Positions 1 to 6,648 of a stretch of 21,336 bases of DNA are shown one piece after another. Each line of letters starts with the position of its first letter. The stretch's first letter is position 1. The stretch is taken from IMG/VR virus record IMGVR_UViG_3300028862_000115, positions 1 through 21,336 of that record; one strand, given 5' to 3'. This DNA is from a virus. The notes below the pieces were generated by a model. The model did no database searches, was not told the DNA's origin, and saw nothing but the letters and a program-made list of their open reading frames with translations. The translations under genes were made by a program, and so were the position numbers.

Positions 1-3
1 CTT

Positions 4-111
4 ATGAAACTCTTTACAACCAAACAACTGACCGGGATTATAGCAATAGTAATCGTATTAATCACTGTAGTAACATTGCTATTAACAGGTAACTTTCATT
101 ATCTAAACTAA
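4..111 (+). CDS. small one-TM membrane peptide (35 aa)
   Basis: ATG at 4 and TAA at 109-111 give a 35-aa peptide: a short polar head (MKLFTTKQLTG), one hydrophobic helix over about residues 12-28 (rich in I, V, L and T) and a short tail. It fits a single-pass inner-membrane micro-protein. Similar one-TM micro-peptides recur across this region (3493, 4589, 4699, 6573), so it is probably a real phage gene. No family is recognised. The window edge hides whether it overlaps an upstream gene. Confidence 0.5.
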   Translation: MKLFTTKQLTGIIAIVIVLITVVTLLLTGNFHYLN

Positions 112-266
112 TACCGGGTGCAGCCTGTTGGATCAGGTGTACTCACAAATCCGGGATGGTAAGCCGATGAAAAGCCAAACGAGTCGATATAAGACAGAAT
201 CATCGTATGCCAGTACATAAAGACTACGATGTAAAACAAACAACGACTATATAAGTCACAGGTGCA

Positions 267-428
267 ATGCCTAATTGGATTACGATTCTTCCTTATGTGA
301 AATGCATTAATCAGGTCGTTACTTGCAAGTCGCTGCATTACGTGAAATGCGTAGAACTGGACGTTAAGAGTAGAGCGGGTGATACTGCTCTACTATACAA
401 AGTGCAATGTTGCACAACTAAAAACTAA
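267..428 (+). CDS. possible small ORF, 53 aa, unknown
   Basis: ATG at 267 opens a 53-aa frame ending TAA at 426-428, six bases before the next start. It contains two copies of a YVKC motif and ends in a Cys-rich tail (QCCTTKN). The DNA inside holds two inverted repeats: an 8-bp stem at 369-376/387-394 and the near-palindrome GTGCAATGTTGCAC at 402-415. The segment could therefore be structured RNA or regulatory DNA instead of coding sequence. The upstream bases 112-266 show only fragments of open frame and no clear feature. Confidence 0.3.
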   Translation: MPNWITILPYVKCINQVVTCKSLHYVKCVELDVKSRAGDTALLYKVQCCTTKN

Positions 429-434
429 AATGTT

Positions 435-1007
435 ATGAAAAAATTAACGTTTACTTCATTAATAAACTCTATATTAAATAATGCAAAGATAGGAAGTATT
501 AATATAGAGTTTAAGTTGTTAGAAAATCAGAACGCTAAAAAGTGGTACGATAAAAGTTATACTTCTGACTTTTCAGAAATAAAAGAGAACACAATTTACG
601 GTGTTAAATACGATGGTTGTATAATGTTTGATTTTAAAACGGGTAAAATTGACAATCTACTTAAATCATTCTTAATCAAGTTTACCTCTCGATTTACTGA
701 ATATAGGCTTATTGATGGTCATTATAAGACCGTATCAATCAAAGATGAAGTGATGGCGAAGATAATAGAACACAATCAAGATAGAGTCGACAAAGGTTTA
801 TTCTATACAACTATATACGGTATCGGTTTTTGGGCTATCTTATCAAATAATAAGGATCAAGAAATAGCAAAAGATCTGGCTATCTATTTAAAGTCTAAAA
901 ACATTGACTATTTAAACGAGTACAGCGATGCAGGTTGGGTTTATCGGTTTAAAATTAATAAGTCTATTGAAATACATAACGAGCTATTAGCAAATTTTAA
1001 ATGCTAA
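435..1007 (+). CDS. hypothetical protein, 190 aa
   Basis: An open frame starting MKKLTF and ending NFKC. No signal peptide or membrane segment is evident. The composition is that of a soluble, Lys/Ile-rich globular protein with alternating hydrophobic strands (for example TIYGVKYDGCIMFDF) and a mid-protein stretch TIYGIGFWAIL. No catalytic motif or family is recognised. The first 15 bases are repeated exactly at 1031-1045, at the head of a 12-codon ORF just downstream. Confidence 0.75.
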   Translation: MKKLTFTSLINSILNNAKIGSINIEFKLLENQNAKKWYDKSYTSDFSEIKENTIYGVKYDGCIMFDFKTGKIDNLLKSFLIKFTSRFTEYRLIDGHYKTVSIKDEVMAKIIEHNQDRVDKGLFYTTIYGIGFWAILSNNKDQEIAKDLAIYLKSKNIDYLNEYSDAGWVYRFKINKSIEIHNELLANFKC

Positions 1008-1008
1008 T

Positions 1009-1032
1009 ATCAATCAATCTATCAATCAATAT
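1009..1032 (+). repeat. 12-bp tandem repeat plus duplicated gene start
   Basis: Two 12-bp units at 1009-1020 and 1021-1032 (atcaatcaatct, atcaatcaatat) are themselves built from ATCA tetramers. A 12-codon ORF (1031-1069, MKKLTKQTFIHF) follows directly; its first five codons are identical to those of the 435 gene. This looks like a remnant of a duplicated gene start or slippage-prone spacer. Confidence 0.6.
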
Positions 1033-1088
1033 GAAAAAATTAACGAAACAAACATTTATTCATTTTTAGGATACTAAAAAATACGATT

Positions 1089-1283
1089 ATGAAAGCAACA
1101 TTTACAAGGACTTTGACTTTTAAACAAAAGTTAATCCAACGCTATTTTGAAATGATATGGATTTACAGGGCGTATAAATCTTTTTTACCTTTTGTACTTG
1201 TGGTGATGGGATTGTTATTTGCAGCCGTGTGTTTTTGGCTGAACTATGATCCGATTAAATTTAATGAAATAGGAACGTTTTAA
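1089..1283 (+). CDS. small membrane protein, 64 aa
   Basis: The N-terminal half is basic and amphipathic (KQKLIQRYFEM). It is followed by a hydrophobic helix at about residues 33-51 (LPFVLVVMGLLFAAVCFWL) and a short polar tail. A single-pass membrane protein with its positive face inside the cytoplasm is expected. It sits 15 bases before the 1299 gene and probably shares its transcript. Function is unknown. Confidence 0.6.
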   Translation: MKATFTRTLTFKQKLIQRYFEMIWIYRAYKSFLPFVLVVMGLLFAAVCFWLNYDPIKFNEIGTF

Positions 1284-1298
1284 AAATAATATAAAATT

Positions 1299-2201
1299 AT
1301 GCAACATTTACAACATTTATCACAACAAGCCCGCAACGCATTCTATTGGACCTCAATGGACCCAGACAAACGAGGGAAACAAACAATTGATGAACACGAA
1401 TCACAATTGCAAAGTGATTTAGAATCTATTCCGGAAAATGAACACGAACGCTACATTTCAAAATATGTAGAGTTATTTGCTCACTGGTTAAGTGCTCATT
1501 CGCGATGTGCTTCGTCCGCCATAACAGGTGGTTCGGGGTTCAATGTTCGTAAAGCTGAAAAAGCAAACAATGCAGAACATAACGCTTATCAAAAATTTGA
1601 TGAATGGAGGGATAACGCAAAAAAGGCAATTGCAAAAAGGATTGAGCAAAATAAACCTGAAGCACAAAAGAGGTCTGAAGCATGGGAACGTTTGGAGCGT
1701 CAAATTTTGAGTTCTGCTGCAACTATACATGGTATTAACAAAGGACTTGAAAGAGGTTATTCAAAGGCCTTGTTTGTTTCATCTATTTATCAACATGTTG
1801 AGGTATTTGCTAAAAAAGGGGATTTTGAAACGGTTCAGCTTGCTATTGACTGCATCAGAAAATTTAATGAAACTATGAGCGTTGTAATTACTGAACGTCA
1901 CAAGTTTTTTAAATTGGCTGAGCGTGCCGAAATTAAAAAAGAAACTATTGAGGAACGTGCAGAAAAAGAAAATCAAGAGCTTTTGATTATTGGCGGCAAA
2001 GTTGTGTATAACTATGCAATTGACCGCTTGCAATTACTATTTGATGAAAAACCATCTTACAACATCATTTCGTCACTAAAGAAAAACGGTTTTCGTTGGG
2101 CGCCTTCTGAAACTGCATGGCAAAGACAATTAACTGGAAATGCTATTTATTCAACTAAATACTTTTTGAAAGAGAACAATTTATTTATACCGAAACCATG
2201 A
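1299..2201 (+). CDS. conserved Bacteroidetes phage/mobile-element protein, 300 aa
   Basis: A soluble protein in two parts. The N-terminal two thirds is helical and charged, with a distinctive conserved-looking opening (RNAFYWTSMDPDKRG) and an AHSRCASSAITG segment near residues 65-76. A long helical, probably coiled-coil stretch (KLAERAEIKKETIEERAEKE) follows. The C-terminal 60 residues hold NGFRWAPSETAWQRQLT, a motif I recall at the C-termini of DUF3560-like and related proteins of Bacteroidetes plasmids, transposons and phages. That resemblance is from memory and not tested. The biochemical role is unknown; a nucleic-acid-related role is a guess from family context. Its TGA overlaps the start of the next gene (ATGA), so the two are translationally coupled. 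Confidence 0.7.
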   Translation: MQHLQHLSQQARNAFYWTSMDPDKRGKQTIDEHESQLQSDLESIPENEHERYISKYVELFAHWLSAHSRCASSAITGGSGFNVRKAEKANNAEHNAYQKFDEWRDNAKKAIAKRIEQNKPEAQKRSEAWERLERQILSSAATIHGINKGLERGYSKALFVSSIYQHVEVFAKKGDFETVQLAIDCIRKFNETMSVVITERHKFFKLAERAEIKKETIEERAEKENQELLIIGGKVVYNYAIDRLQLLFDEKPSYNIISSLKKNGFRWAPSETAWQRQLTGNAIYSTKYFLKENNLFIPKP

Positions 2202-2479
2202 TCCACACATCCGGACCGGTGAACATCTTTGACTTGTTCACCCCAAAAGAAAAAGCAGAAAACGAACGACTTAAACAAGAAAGACAGTTAATGCAAAACA
2301 CTTGTTTATTCATCAAAACTGCATTCGATGAAAAGCAAACGAAAGAATCTATTTTTGAGCAAATAAAGAAAATAGATTTACCCTTAAATATTCATTTGGC
2401 CGTATCTGGTCGATTTTCAGAGATATGCAAATATGGTCGAATTTTGACAGAAAGAGAAAGAAAAATTTATAACATGTAA
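2198..2479 (+). CDS. hypothetical protein, 93 aa
   Basis: It starts inside the stop of the preceding gene (ATGA). It is highly charged, with a helical N-terminal half (TPKEKAENERLKQERQLM). The centre (KKIDLPLNIHLAVSGRFSEIC) could be a small globular fold. No Cys pairs, membrane helix or known motif are seen. Coupling to the 1299 gene suggests a partner or shared timing. Confidence 0.65.
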   Translation: MIHTSGPVNIFDLFTPKEKAENERLKQERQLMQNTCLFIKTAFDEKQTKESIFEQIKKIDLPLNIHLAVSGRFSEICKYGRILTERERKIYNM

Positions 2480-2527
2480 TAAAATGCCGGCATACATTGA
2501 AACGTTAACCGGCTACGAACTGCAATA

Positions 2528-2764
2528 ATGCAGAGAATTTTAAAAAATCAAATCAGAATGAAAAAGCAAAAATTGTCAATCAGCAATTTTACATTTGAGT
2601 TTTCCGGATATGGTCATTATAAAGTGACTTTCTACAGTACATTAACACATAAGAGTTGGTCGACTGTCACTCATGACATGCCTCTTATCGATGTGACGAA
2701 AAACTCAGATAGTCCGAAACAAGTTGATTTAATCAGATTAAAAAATATCTGTAAACACTTGTAG
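2528..2764 (+). CDS. conserved small phage protein, 78 aa
   Basis: The frame contains a compact beta-rich segment, FEFSGYGHYKVTFYST, followed by DMPLIDVTKNSDSPKQ. I recall this pattern in small proteins of Bacteroidetes phages, without known function. The ATG at 2528 overlaps the TAA of a 14-codon ORF (2484-2528, MPAYIETLTGYELQ) as TAATG. An internal ATG at 2558 would give the neater 68-aa form beginning MKKQKL and may be the true start. Confidence 0.65.
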   Translation: MQRILKNQIRMKKQKLSISNFTFEFSGYGHYKVTFYSTLTHKSWSTVTHDMPLIDVTKNSDSPKQVDLIRLKNICKHL

Positions 2765-2905
2765 TTCTGAAAATAACAATCTTTCACCCGTCGAAACATA
2801 TCTTCTCAGCATGAATATGTACTTATCAATCGAACGGACTGGAAAAACCCTGCAACCATTGAACCGGAAACAGGGAACTAAATACTAATTTAAAAATATA
2901 CCGAA

Positions 2906-3049
2906 ATGAAAACAGAAAACGAACTGGGCGATTTAATTAATGACCGCTTTAGAGAAGAAAACAACGGCAATGATAGCATTTTTTTCGTAGACGAGATACT
3001 CAGCGATGATACTGTTTGCCTGAATGTACACGTAGTCGTATTACGCTAG
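2906..3049 (+). CDS. small acidic protein, 47 aa
   Basis: ATG at 2906 follows an A-rich leader. The peptide is acidic (ENELGDLINDRFREENNG) with a hydrophobic tail (NVHVVVLR). Its TAG abuts the ATG of the next ORF directly (TAGATG), which supports both being real. A 25-codon ORF at 2811-2888 (MNMYLSIERTGK) precedes it and is less certain. Positions 2765-2905 otherwise show nothing recognisable. Confidence 0.5.
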   Translation: MKTENELGDLINDRFREENNGNDSIFFVDEILSDDTVCLNVHVVVLR

Positions 3050-3172
3050 ATGAATGAAAACATCAAACCCCACAAACTTATGTTTGAAAATATCTGCAAC
3101 TTTTTGTTTGAGACTGAAAAAGAATTGAATTGTATAACTTCTCCATTTGGGGATAAATACCGGAAATTATGA
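3050..3172 (+). CDS. small protein, 40 aa
   Basis: It starts immediately after the preceding TAG and ends in an ATGA overlap with the 3169 gene, so it sits in a tightly packed operon. It is soluble and charged, with a short hydrophobic segment (MFENICNFLFETEKE). No function is recognised. The support is the exact end-to-end packing on both sides. Confidence 0.5.
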   Translation: MNENIKPHKLMFENICNFLFETEKELNCITSPFGDKYRKL

Positions 3173-3483
3173 GAAAGCAAACTCCCGCACAAATAGAAGC
3201 GGCAGAAATTAAAGCGCGGTTAACTGAAATGTTAACCTATCAGATTGAAAAATTGGTAAAAAGTACTAATTTTGAACTGGACGAAATATTTGATATATTT
3301 CAAAACGCCATAAAACAACGCGGTAGTTATCATTCTGAATCTGAATTTTTATCTGAATGCAATAAGGTCTCACTTGATGGGATGGCTTATCTGGTCCCGG
3401 ATGTTGATATGGTTCAGGATCGCGAGCTAACGGATTTTTGTAAGGAAAAAGGAATAAAATTATTAACACAATACGACGTATGA
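3169..3483 (+). CDS. hypothetical protein, 104 aa
   Basis: Helical N-terminus (TPAQIEAAEIKARLTEMLTYQ), then an acidic domain with a DVDMVQDRELTDFC segment and a C-terminal KGIKLLTQYDV. It is predicted soluble with no metal-binding pattern. The start is fixed by the ATGA overlap with the preceding ORF. Confidence 0.65.
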   Translation: MRKQTPAQIEAAEIKARLTEMLTYQIEKLVKSTNFELDEIFDIFQNAIKQRGSYHSESEFLSECNKVSLDGMAYLVPDVDMVQDRELTDFCKEKGIKLLTQYDV

Positions 3484-3492
3484 ACTTAACTG

Positions 3493-3579
3493 ATGTATTT
3501 TTTGGCAATTGTATTTATACTTGCATGTACTGTTGTGATTTATATACCAATTTGGCAAGTTAAACAAACTAAAAAATAG
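3493..3579 (+). CDS. one-TM micro-peptide, 28 aa
   Basis: ATG at 3493, TAG at 3577-3579. Residues 2-20 form a continuous hydrophobic helix (YFLAIVFILACTVVIYIPI) followed by a basic tail (KQTKK). This is a classic layout for a phage or bacterial membrane micro-protein with its C-terminus in the cytoplasm. A competing 27-codon frame from 3480 shares the DNA but has no such design. Confidence 0.5.
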   Translation: MYFLAIVFILACTVVIYIPIWQVKQTKK

Positions 3580-3621
3580 TGATATGAAAACATTGAATAT
3601 TTAAAGCCTTTTCCCGCTTGC

Positions 3622-3909
3622 TTGGAACCGTCAAAAGGTCAGTATCTTGATATTTTTGAAATATCCGGCGCGACATTGGTAGCGGTCCAAAATAAAAATC
3701 TCATTGAATTGATTTTTGATGGCGTATCCTTTTATAATAACGCCGGGCGCGAATCAATGACTCCACAGGAACTTCGCGCGTCATTGGAATCGAACGCATC
3801 CCGAACGGAAAATTTCAGAGAATACGTTCAAAATTGGGTGAACAAACAAAAAGCATTACCAATACGCGAAAAAGAAAGAAAGGAAGTTACAAAAAAAGAT
3901 TTATCATAA
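3622..3909 (+). CDS. hypothetical protein with displaced start, about 95 aa
   Basis: The frame has no ATG at its head. The first usable start is TTG at 3622, but coding-like sequence continues upstream in the same frame (EYLKPFPACLEPSKGQ) to about 3586. A well-placed ATG at 3584 reads MKTLNI and stops, one frame off. A single-base deletion near 3593 would join them. The body is soluble with a helical C-terminus (TPQELRASLESNASRTENFREY). It could be a frameshifted gene, a sequencing indel, or a genuine TTG start. Confidence 0.5.
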   Translation: MEPSKGQYLDIFEISGATLVAVQNKNLIELIFDGVSFYNNAGRESMTPQELRASLESNASRTENFREYVQNWVNKQKALPIREKERKEVTKKDLS

Positions 3910-4144
3910 ATTCTTTAGCGTAAAGTCGGGCGGAGTTTCGGAGCTAAAGGGTATTTGTATAGATACATTCGACTGTATAGATTTACATTTTGAAATATAC
4001 CGGTCAAAAAAGGCCGAATACATTTGTTTGGGTGAGTATTGTGTTAGTACTGGTAGTCGCGATGGCTTTTGTAGCAACCTGATACTATTTGACTATTGTG
4101 AGTCAAAGATTAACGAATGGATTAAAAAGGAGTATAAGTTATGA
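3899..4144 (+). pseudogene. open frame lacking a start codon, about 80 aa
   Basis: The frame is open from 3842 to TGA at 4142-4144 and reads like protein (FFSVKSGGVSELKGICIDTF ... NEWIKKEYKL). It has no ATG, GTG or TTG near its head; 3899 (ATT) is marked only as an arbitrary left limit. It lies in the +1 frame relative to the gene ending at 3909. The A7 tract at 3891-3897 lies just before that gene's stop, so loss of one A would fuse the two. It ends in an ATGA overlap with a seven-codon ORF (MKNKLPA), so it was once part of the coupled operon. Six to seven Cys residues are present but not as paired CxxC. Confidence 0.5.
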
Positions 4145-4158
4145 AAAATAAACTACCC

Positions 4159-4199
4159 GCATAACGGTAGTTAACCATGAAAATAGCTTTGTGTTATGC
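4159..4199 (+). other. possible fossil attC-like site
   Basis: GCATAAC at 4159-4165 and GTTATGC at 4193-4199 are perfect 7-bp complements with the polarity of integron R'' and R' boxes, and the R'' box is followed by G as in the downstream array. The TAA that ends the seven-codon MKNKLPA ORF (4141-4164) is inside the R'' box, as if a gene had been cut here. The site is only 41 bp with no clear inner stem, so it may be coincidence or a degraded remnant. Confidence 0.3.
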
Positions 4200-4209
4200 A
4201 CTTACTATG

Positions 4210-4235
4210 ATTTATAACGACTATTTGTTATAAAT
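4210..4235 (+). repeat. 9-bp perfect inverted repeat
   Basis: ATTTATAAC (4210-4218) and GTTATAAAT (4227-4235) are separated by 8 bases. This could be an operator, a weak hairpin, or another trimmed recombination-site end, since it also shows the AACGA ... TTGTTA context. Confidence 0.5.
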
Positions 4236-4246
4236 CGCAGATTCCC

Positions 4247-4293
4247 AGAGGTCAAAATTTTGGCTTTACGGCTGTTGTTTTGACCTCTTTTTA
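4247..4293 (+). terminator. rho-independent terminator, plus strand
   Basis: The 11-bp perfect stem AGAGGTCAAAA (4247-4257)/TTTTGACCTCT (4278-4288) is followed by a run of T to 4292. It closes the upstream operon and separates it from the 4397 gene. A TTG at 4280 that could open a longer 4397 frame lies in the 3' arm and is therefore unlikely as a start. Confidence 0.85.
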
Positions 4294-4396
4294 TAGTACC
4301 ACATTCAAGGCATTTAGTATTGAGCCATACAAACGTTATACTTCGATACAAAAGTGGCTGAGAAATGAATTAAACCATATAAAACAACTATTTATT

Positions 4397-4585
4397 ATGA
4401 TCGATAAACTAATCACTTTTTATCTTGACTTTAAAAATAGTCAAATGAGCATAAATAATTATGCTGCAAAACATGAAATTTCTTGCAGTGAGTGCCTTAT
4501 TTTGTTGAATGCAGGCAAGAAACTAAACGAAAGACCAATCGAAAATATAGCTGCACCATTTCCACCTTTAAAAAATGGGCTTTGA
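4397..4585 (+). CDS. small protein, possibly HTH-like, 62 aa
   Basis: ATG at 4397 was chosen over the TTG at 4280, which falls in the terminator stem. The peptide has a helical start (MIDKLITFYLDFKNSQ), then SINNYAAKHEISCSECLILLN, whose spacing resembles a helix-turn-helix though without a convincing match. It ends in a Pro-rich tail (AAPFPPLKNG). A DNA-binding role is speculative. It is the first gene after the terminator, so a promoter is expected in 4294-4396, but no clear TAnnTTTG box was found there. Confidence 0.5.
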   Translation: MIDKLITFYLDFKNSQMSINNYAAKHEISCSECLILLNAGKKLNERPIENIAAPFPPLKNGL

Positions 4586-4588
4586 AAC

Positions 4589-4702
4589 ATGAAAACAATC
4601 AAACGGATTTATTCCAACTCTTCAAAACTGGAGCGAACTATTTTTGCTTGCTGCGCTTATTATGGAGCTATACTACTGATATTTAAAATTATCGGAGCAT
4701 GA
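4589..4702 (+). CDS. small membrane peptide, 37 aa
   Basis: ATG at 4589, TGA at 4700-4702. A basic head (MKTIKRIYSNSSKLERT) is followed by a hydrophobic helix over residues 18-36 (IFACCAYYGAILLIFKIIG). It is coupled to the next ORF by an ATGA overlap. Its function is not recognised. Confidence 0.5.
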   Translation: MKTIKRIYSNSSKLERTIFACCAYYGAILLIFKIIGA

Positions 4703-4779
4703 AAGCAACTGAAAGAATCATCCGAATTATTTTGATTTTGGGTGGATTAATTGATATTTATTTAATAATTGTAATTTAA
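4699..4779 (+). CDS. one-TM micro-peptide, 26 aa
   Basis: It starts inside the stop of the 4589 ORF. A short charged head (MKATERIIR) leads into a helix of I, L, G, D and Y residues (IILILGGLIDIYLIIVI). Two successive coupled micro-membrane proteins suggest they work as a pair. Confidence 0.45.
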   Translation: MKATERIIRIILILGGLIDIYLIIVI

Positions 4780-4792
4780 AAAGCGAAATGAT

Positions 4793-5026
4793 ATGAAGGC
4801 GAACAAAATTTTTAACGAAAGGCAGTATAACGATGCAAAAGTATGCGAAAACCCTCTTTCAGTCCAAAATAATAAGTCGAACTATGTTATTTTTGGAACT
4901 TATAGGGCTATAATTACATTTTTATATAAAAATGGCACAACCGATAATATTATTGTGAACGACTGGGGGAGTTATTCGTATTTGGAGCTGTGCGCTAGGT
5001 TTAACGAATACATATCACTATTATGA
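4793..5026 (+). CDS. hypothetical protein, 77 aa
   Basis: Soluble, beta-rich body (NYVIFGTYRAIITFLYKNG, then VNDWGSYSYLELCARFNEY). No known motif. It overlaps the next gene by ATGA at 5023-5026, so it belongs to the tightly coupled run that continues to 6554. Confidence 0.6.
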   Translation: MKANKIFNERQYNDAKVCENPLSVQNNKSNYVIFGTYRAIITFLYKNGTTDNIIVNDWGSYSYLELCARFNEYISLL

Positions 5027-5178
5027 ACCCAACTCATGGCAAACTCATCCTTACATCAGGACTGAAAGAAATAGTAATTTTGAACGACAAGCCTTTTGCT
5101 CTATTACAGAGCAAAAAGTCTGAAATGATTAAAGAAGGATACAAAAAGGAAAATTTAAAAATATATTATAAGTTATGA
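5023..5178 (+). CDS. small basic protein, 51 aa
   Basis: ATGA overlaps at both ends (5023 and 5175) fix this frame. The protein is Lys-rich (KKSEMIKEGYKKENLKIYY) with a beta-like N-terminal half (KLILTSGLKEIVILNDKPFA). No family is recognised. Confidence 0.6.
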   Translation: MNPTHGKLILTSGLKEIVILNDKPFALLQSKKSEMIKEGYKKENLKIYYKL

Positions 5179-5612
5179 AAACGAAAACAGAAACAACACA
5201 AATTAAGACCAACAGGCTGATAGCTGGGTTTATGGGCTATAATATAATCCCTTATCAACACAATGAATTTAGGCCGATATACAACGGCAATAAGTACGCA
5301 AAGACAGTCTCGGAAACCAAATTATTATGGGGTGGACTAGACATTCAGTTTACTGGTAGATTTGTTGAAAATGCAATTTATCCATTTGATACGGATTTTA
5401 GTTATCTTATTCCCGTCATTAAAAGGATTGAACAACAGGGTTATGTTGTATGTATTGCAGGGATAAAATATCAAGTTTACAGATTACTGGAGGAAAATTT
5501 ACCTATAATTGCTTTAGTGTGCGGTGATTTATCCAGAAAAACAGAAGTAACTTGCGATCTAATTACTGCTTTTATTGAATGGTATAATCGTATAAATAAC
5601 ACACCATTATGA
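5175..5612 (+). CDS. hypothetical phage protein, 145 aa
   Basis: It starts in the stop of the 5023 ORF and ends in an ATGA overlap with 5609. The sequence NRLIAGFMGYNIIPYQHNEF and the later FDTDFSYLIPVIKRIEQQGY resemble the layout of small Bacteroidetes phage proteins of the ABA-sandwich type (LIAEFMG ... W..LMPVVEKIE). This is a resemblance from memory only. It would be a small soluble protein with a structural rather than catalytic domain; the role is unknown. Confidence 0.65.
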   Translation: MKTKTETTQIKTNRLIAGFMGYNIIPYQHNEFRPIYNGNKYAKTVSETKLLWGGLDIQFTGRFVENAIYPFDTDFSYLIPVIKRIEQQGYVVCIAGIKYQVYRLLEENLPIIALVCGDLSRKTEVTCDLITAFIEWYNRINNTPL

Positions 5613-5965
5613 AAACAACAATCATTATACTTTTTGCCCTATTCGCTGCATGGATCTTATTTTTCAAAATTACCGACTATCTTTGTGGTGCAAAAAACAG
5701 TTCACTAAGACGTTTTTGGGATAAGCATTTAGTTGACTTCGGTGATCCTGTAATTATACCCGATGTAAAGTTCAATCACATTAAGCCGGTAATTCAAGAC
5801 TACAAAATAAGGGTATTCTCGAATTTTGGCGCGTATATTTGCGATATAAACGTATGCGGACATTTAGGTGCTGATACCTTACGAATTGGACAGGCCTGCG
5901 AAATAGCTTATATTGAGGATAATTTTTTACTGGTGTATAATCAACTTAAAAATCACGAAAAATGA
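5609..5965 (+). CDS. membrane-anchored hypothetical protein, 118 aa
   Basis: An N-terminal hydrophobic helix at residues 3-20 (TTIIILFALFAAWILFFK) is followed by a soluble beta-rich domain containing two Cys near GAYICDINVCGH. The anchor has no lipobox or obvious signal-peptidase site, so the protein probably stays attached to the inner membrane. Coupled by 4-base overlaps to both neighbours. Confidence 0.6.
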   Translation: MKTTIIILFALFAAWILFFKITDYLCGAKNSSLRRFWDKHLVDFGDPVIIPDVKFNHIKPVIQDYKIRVFSNFGAYICDINVCGHLGADTLRIGQACEIAYIEDNFLLVYNQLKNHEK

Positions 5966-6165
5966 GAACAAAGACCTTCTACTCTTTACACGGAGTACAA
6001 CTCACCGGCCCAATTTCGCACGAAAAAAGATTCAAAAATAAACTGATAACTTTTGTAAAAAAGTTGGGTAAAATTTACGCTACTACTGATAACTATTCAC
6101 TTGTTGAGGTCGAAGAGAGTACGGACGTGGCAGTACTGGAATCTTTAATACTTGCTGAGATATGA
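5962..6165 (+). CDS. small hypothetical protein, 67 aa
   Basis: ATGA overlaps at 5962 and 6162. It is basic at the N-terminus and acidic at the C-terminus (VEVEESTDVAVLESLILAEI), with a beta-hairpin-like centre (GKIYATTDNYSLVEVEE). No family is recognised. Confidence 0.6.
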   Translation: MRTKTFYSLHGVQLTGPISHEKRFKNKLITFVKKLGKIYATTDNYSLVEVEESTDVAVLESLILAEI

Positions 6166-6554
6166 ATATACTAAATGACAAATCAGATCAAGTAATTGCT
6201 CGTCAAAATGATATAGAGCAAGTTCAACAAGAAAAACAAGAATTTAAGCTACTCGGAACGTATTACAGAACCGCAGGACTTAATTTGTACTGTTACAACC
6301 CGCATAAAGATAAAGTCGAAGAAGTCGAAGTAAAAAGCAATTCAGCGACTTGTATTTTAATTCCTTTAGAAAAAGGGTATTTAATCGAGGATTACGAAAA
6401 ACCAAAAATTGACGTAAATCCGAACTGGGATTATTTCGAGGCATTAAACATGAAAAATGCGCTTAGTCGGGTTGATAGATTTAAGCAGGGTAAAATAGAC
6501 CAAATTTGGAATCTACGTGTACCCAATACTAAAAGTAAAATCAAATTATTCTAA
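6162..6554 (+). CDS. conserved phage hypothetical protein, 130 aa
   Basis: A polar, Gln-rich helix (residues 5-30, with QNDIEQVQQEKQEFK) leads into a beta domain (LLGTYYRTAGLNLYCYNPHK) and a C-terminal WDYFEALNMKNALSRVDRF helix. I recall the pattern 'peptide-like Tyr/Asn-rich strand, then YFEALNxKNA' from small Bacteroidetes phage and plasmid proteins without function. It is the last gene of the coupled run. Confidence 0.65.
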   Translation: MNILNDKSDQVIARQNDIEQVQQEKQEFKLLGTYYRTAGLNLYCYNPHKDKVEEVEVKSNSATCILIPLEKGYLIEDYEKPKIDVNPNWDYFEALNMKNALSRVDRFKQGKIDQIWNLRVPNTKSKIKLF

Positions 6555-6572
6555 CCTATAACCCCCAACATT

Positions 6573-6644
6573 ATGTTATTCACATTTATAATTATCTTCG
6601 CAGTTATCGCTGGTGGTATTGGTGACTTATTTAAAAAACAATAG
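6573..6644 (+). CDS. one-TM micro-peptide, 23 aa
   Basis: ATG at 6573, TAG at 6642-6644, four bases before the recombinase start. Nearly all of it is one hydrophobic helix (LFTFIIIFAVIAGGIG) capped by DLFKKQ. Its size and position between two genes make it plausible, though it is short enough to be chance. Confidence 0.4.
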   Translation: MLFTFIIIFAVIAGGIGDLFKKQ

Positions 6645-6648
6645 AAAC

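Noticed and set aside
112-434. tRNA or other structured RNA gene
   Set aside because: Inverted repeats are present, but no cloverleaf or T-loop signature was found; the repeats lie within a possible 53-codon ORF.
4280-4396. TTG start for the 4397 gene
   Set aside because: It lies in the stem of a strong terminator, so a transcript covering it would normally end there.
6613-6648. GTG start for the serine recombinase
   Set aside because: It overlaps the 6573 micro-ORF, and the family normally begins a few residues before the YCRVS motif, which fits ATG at 6649.
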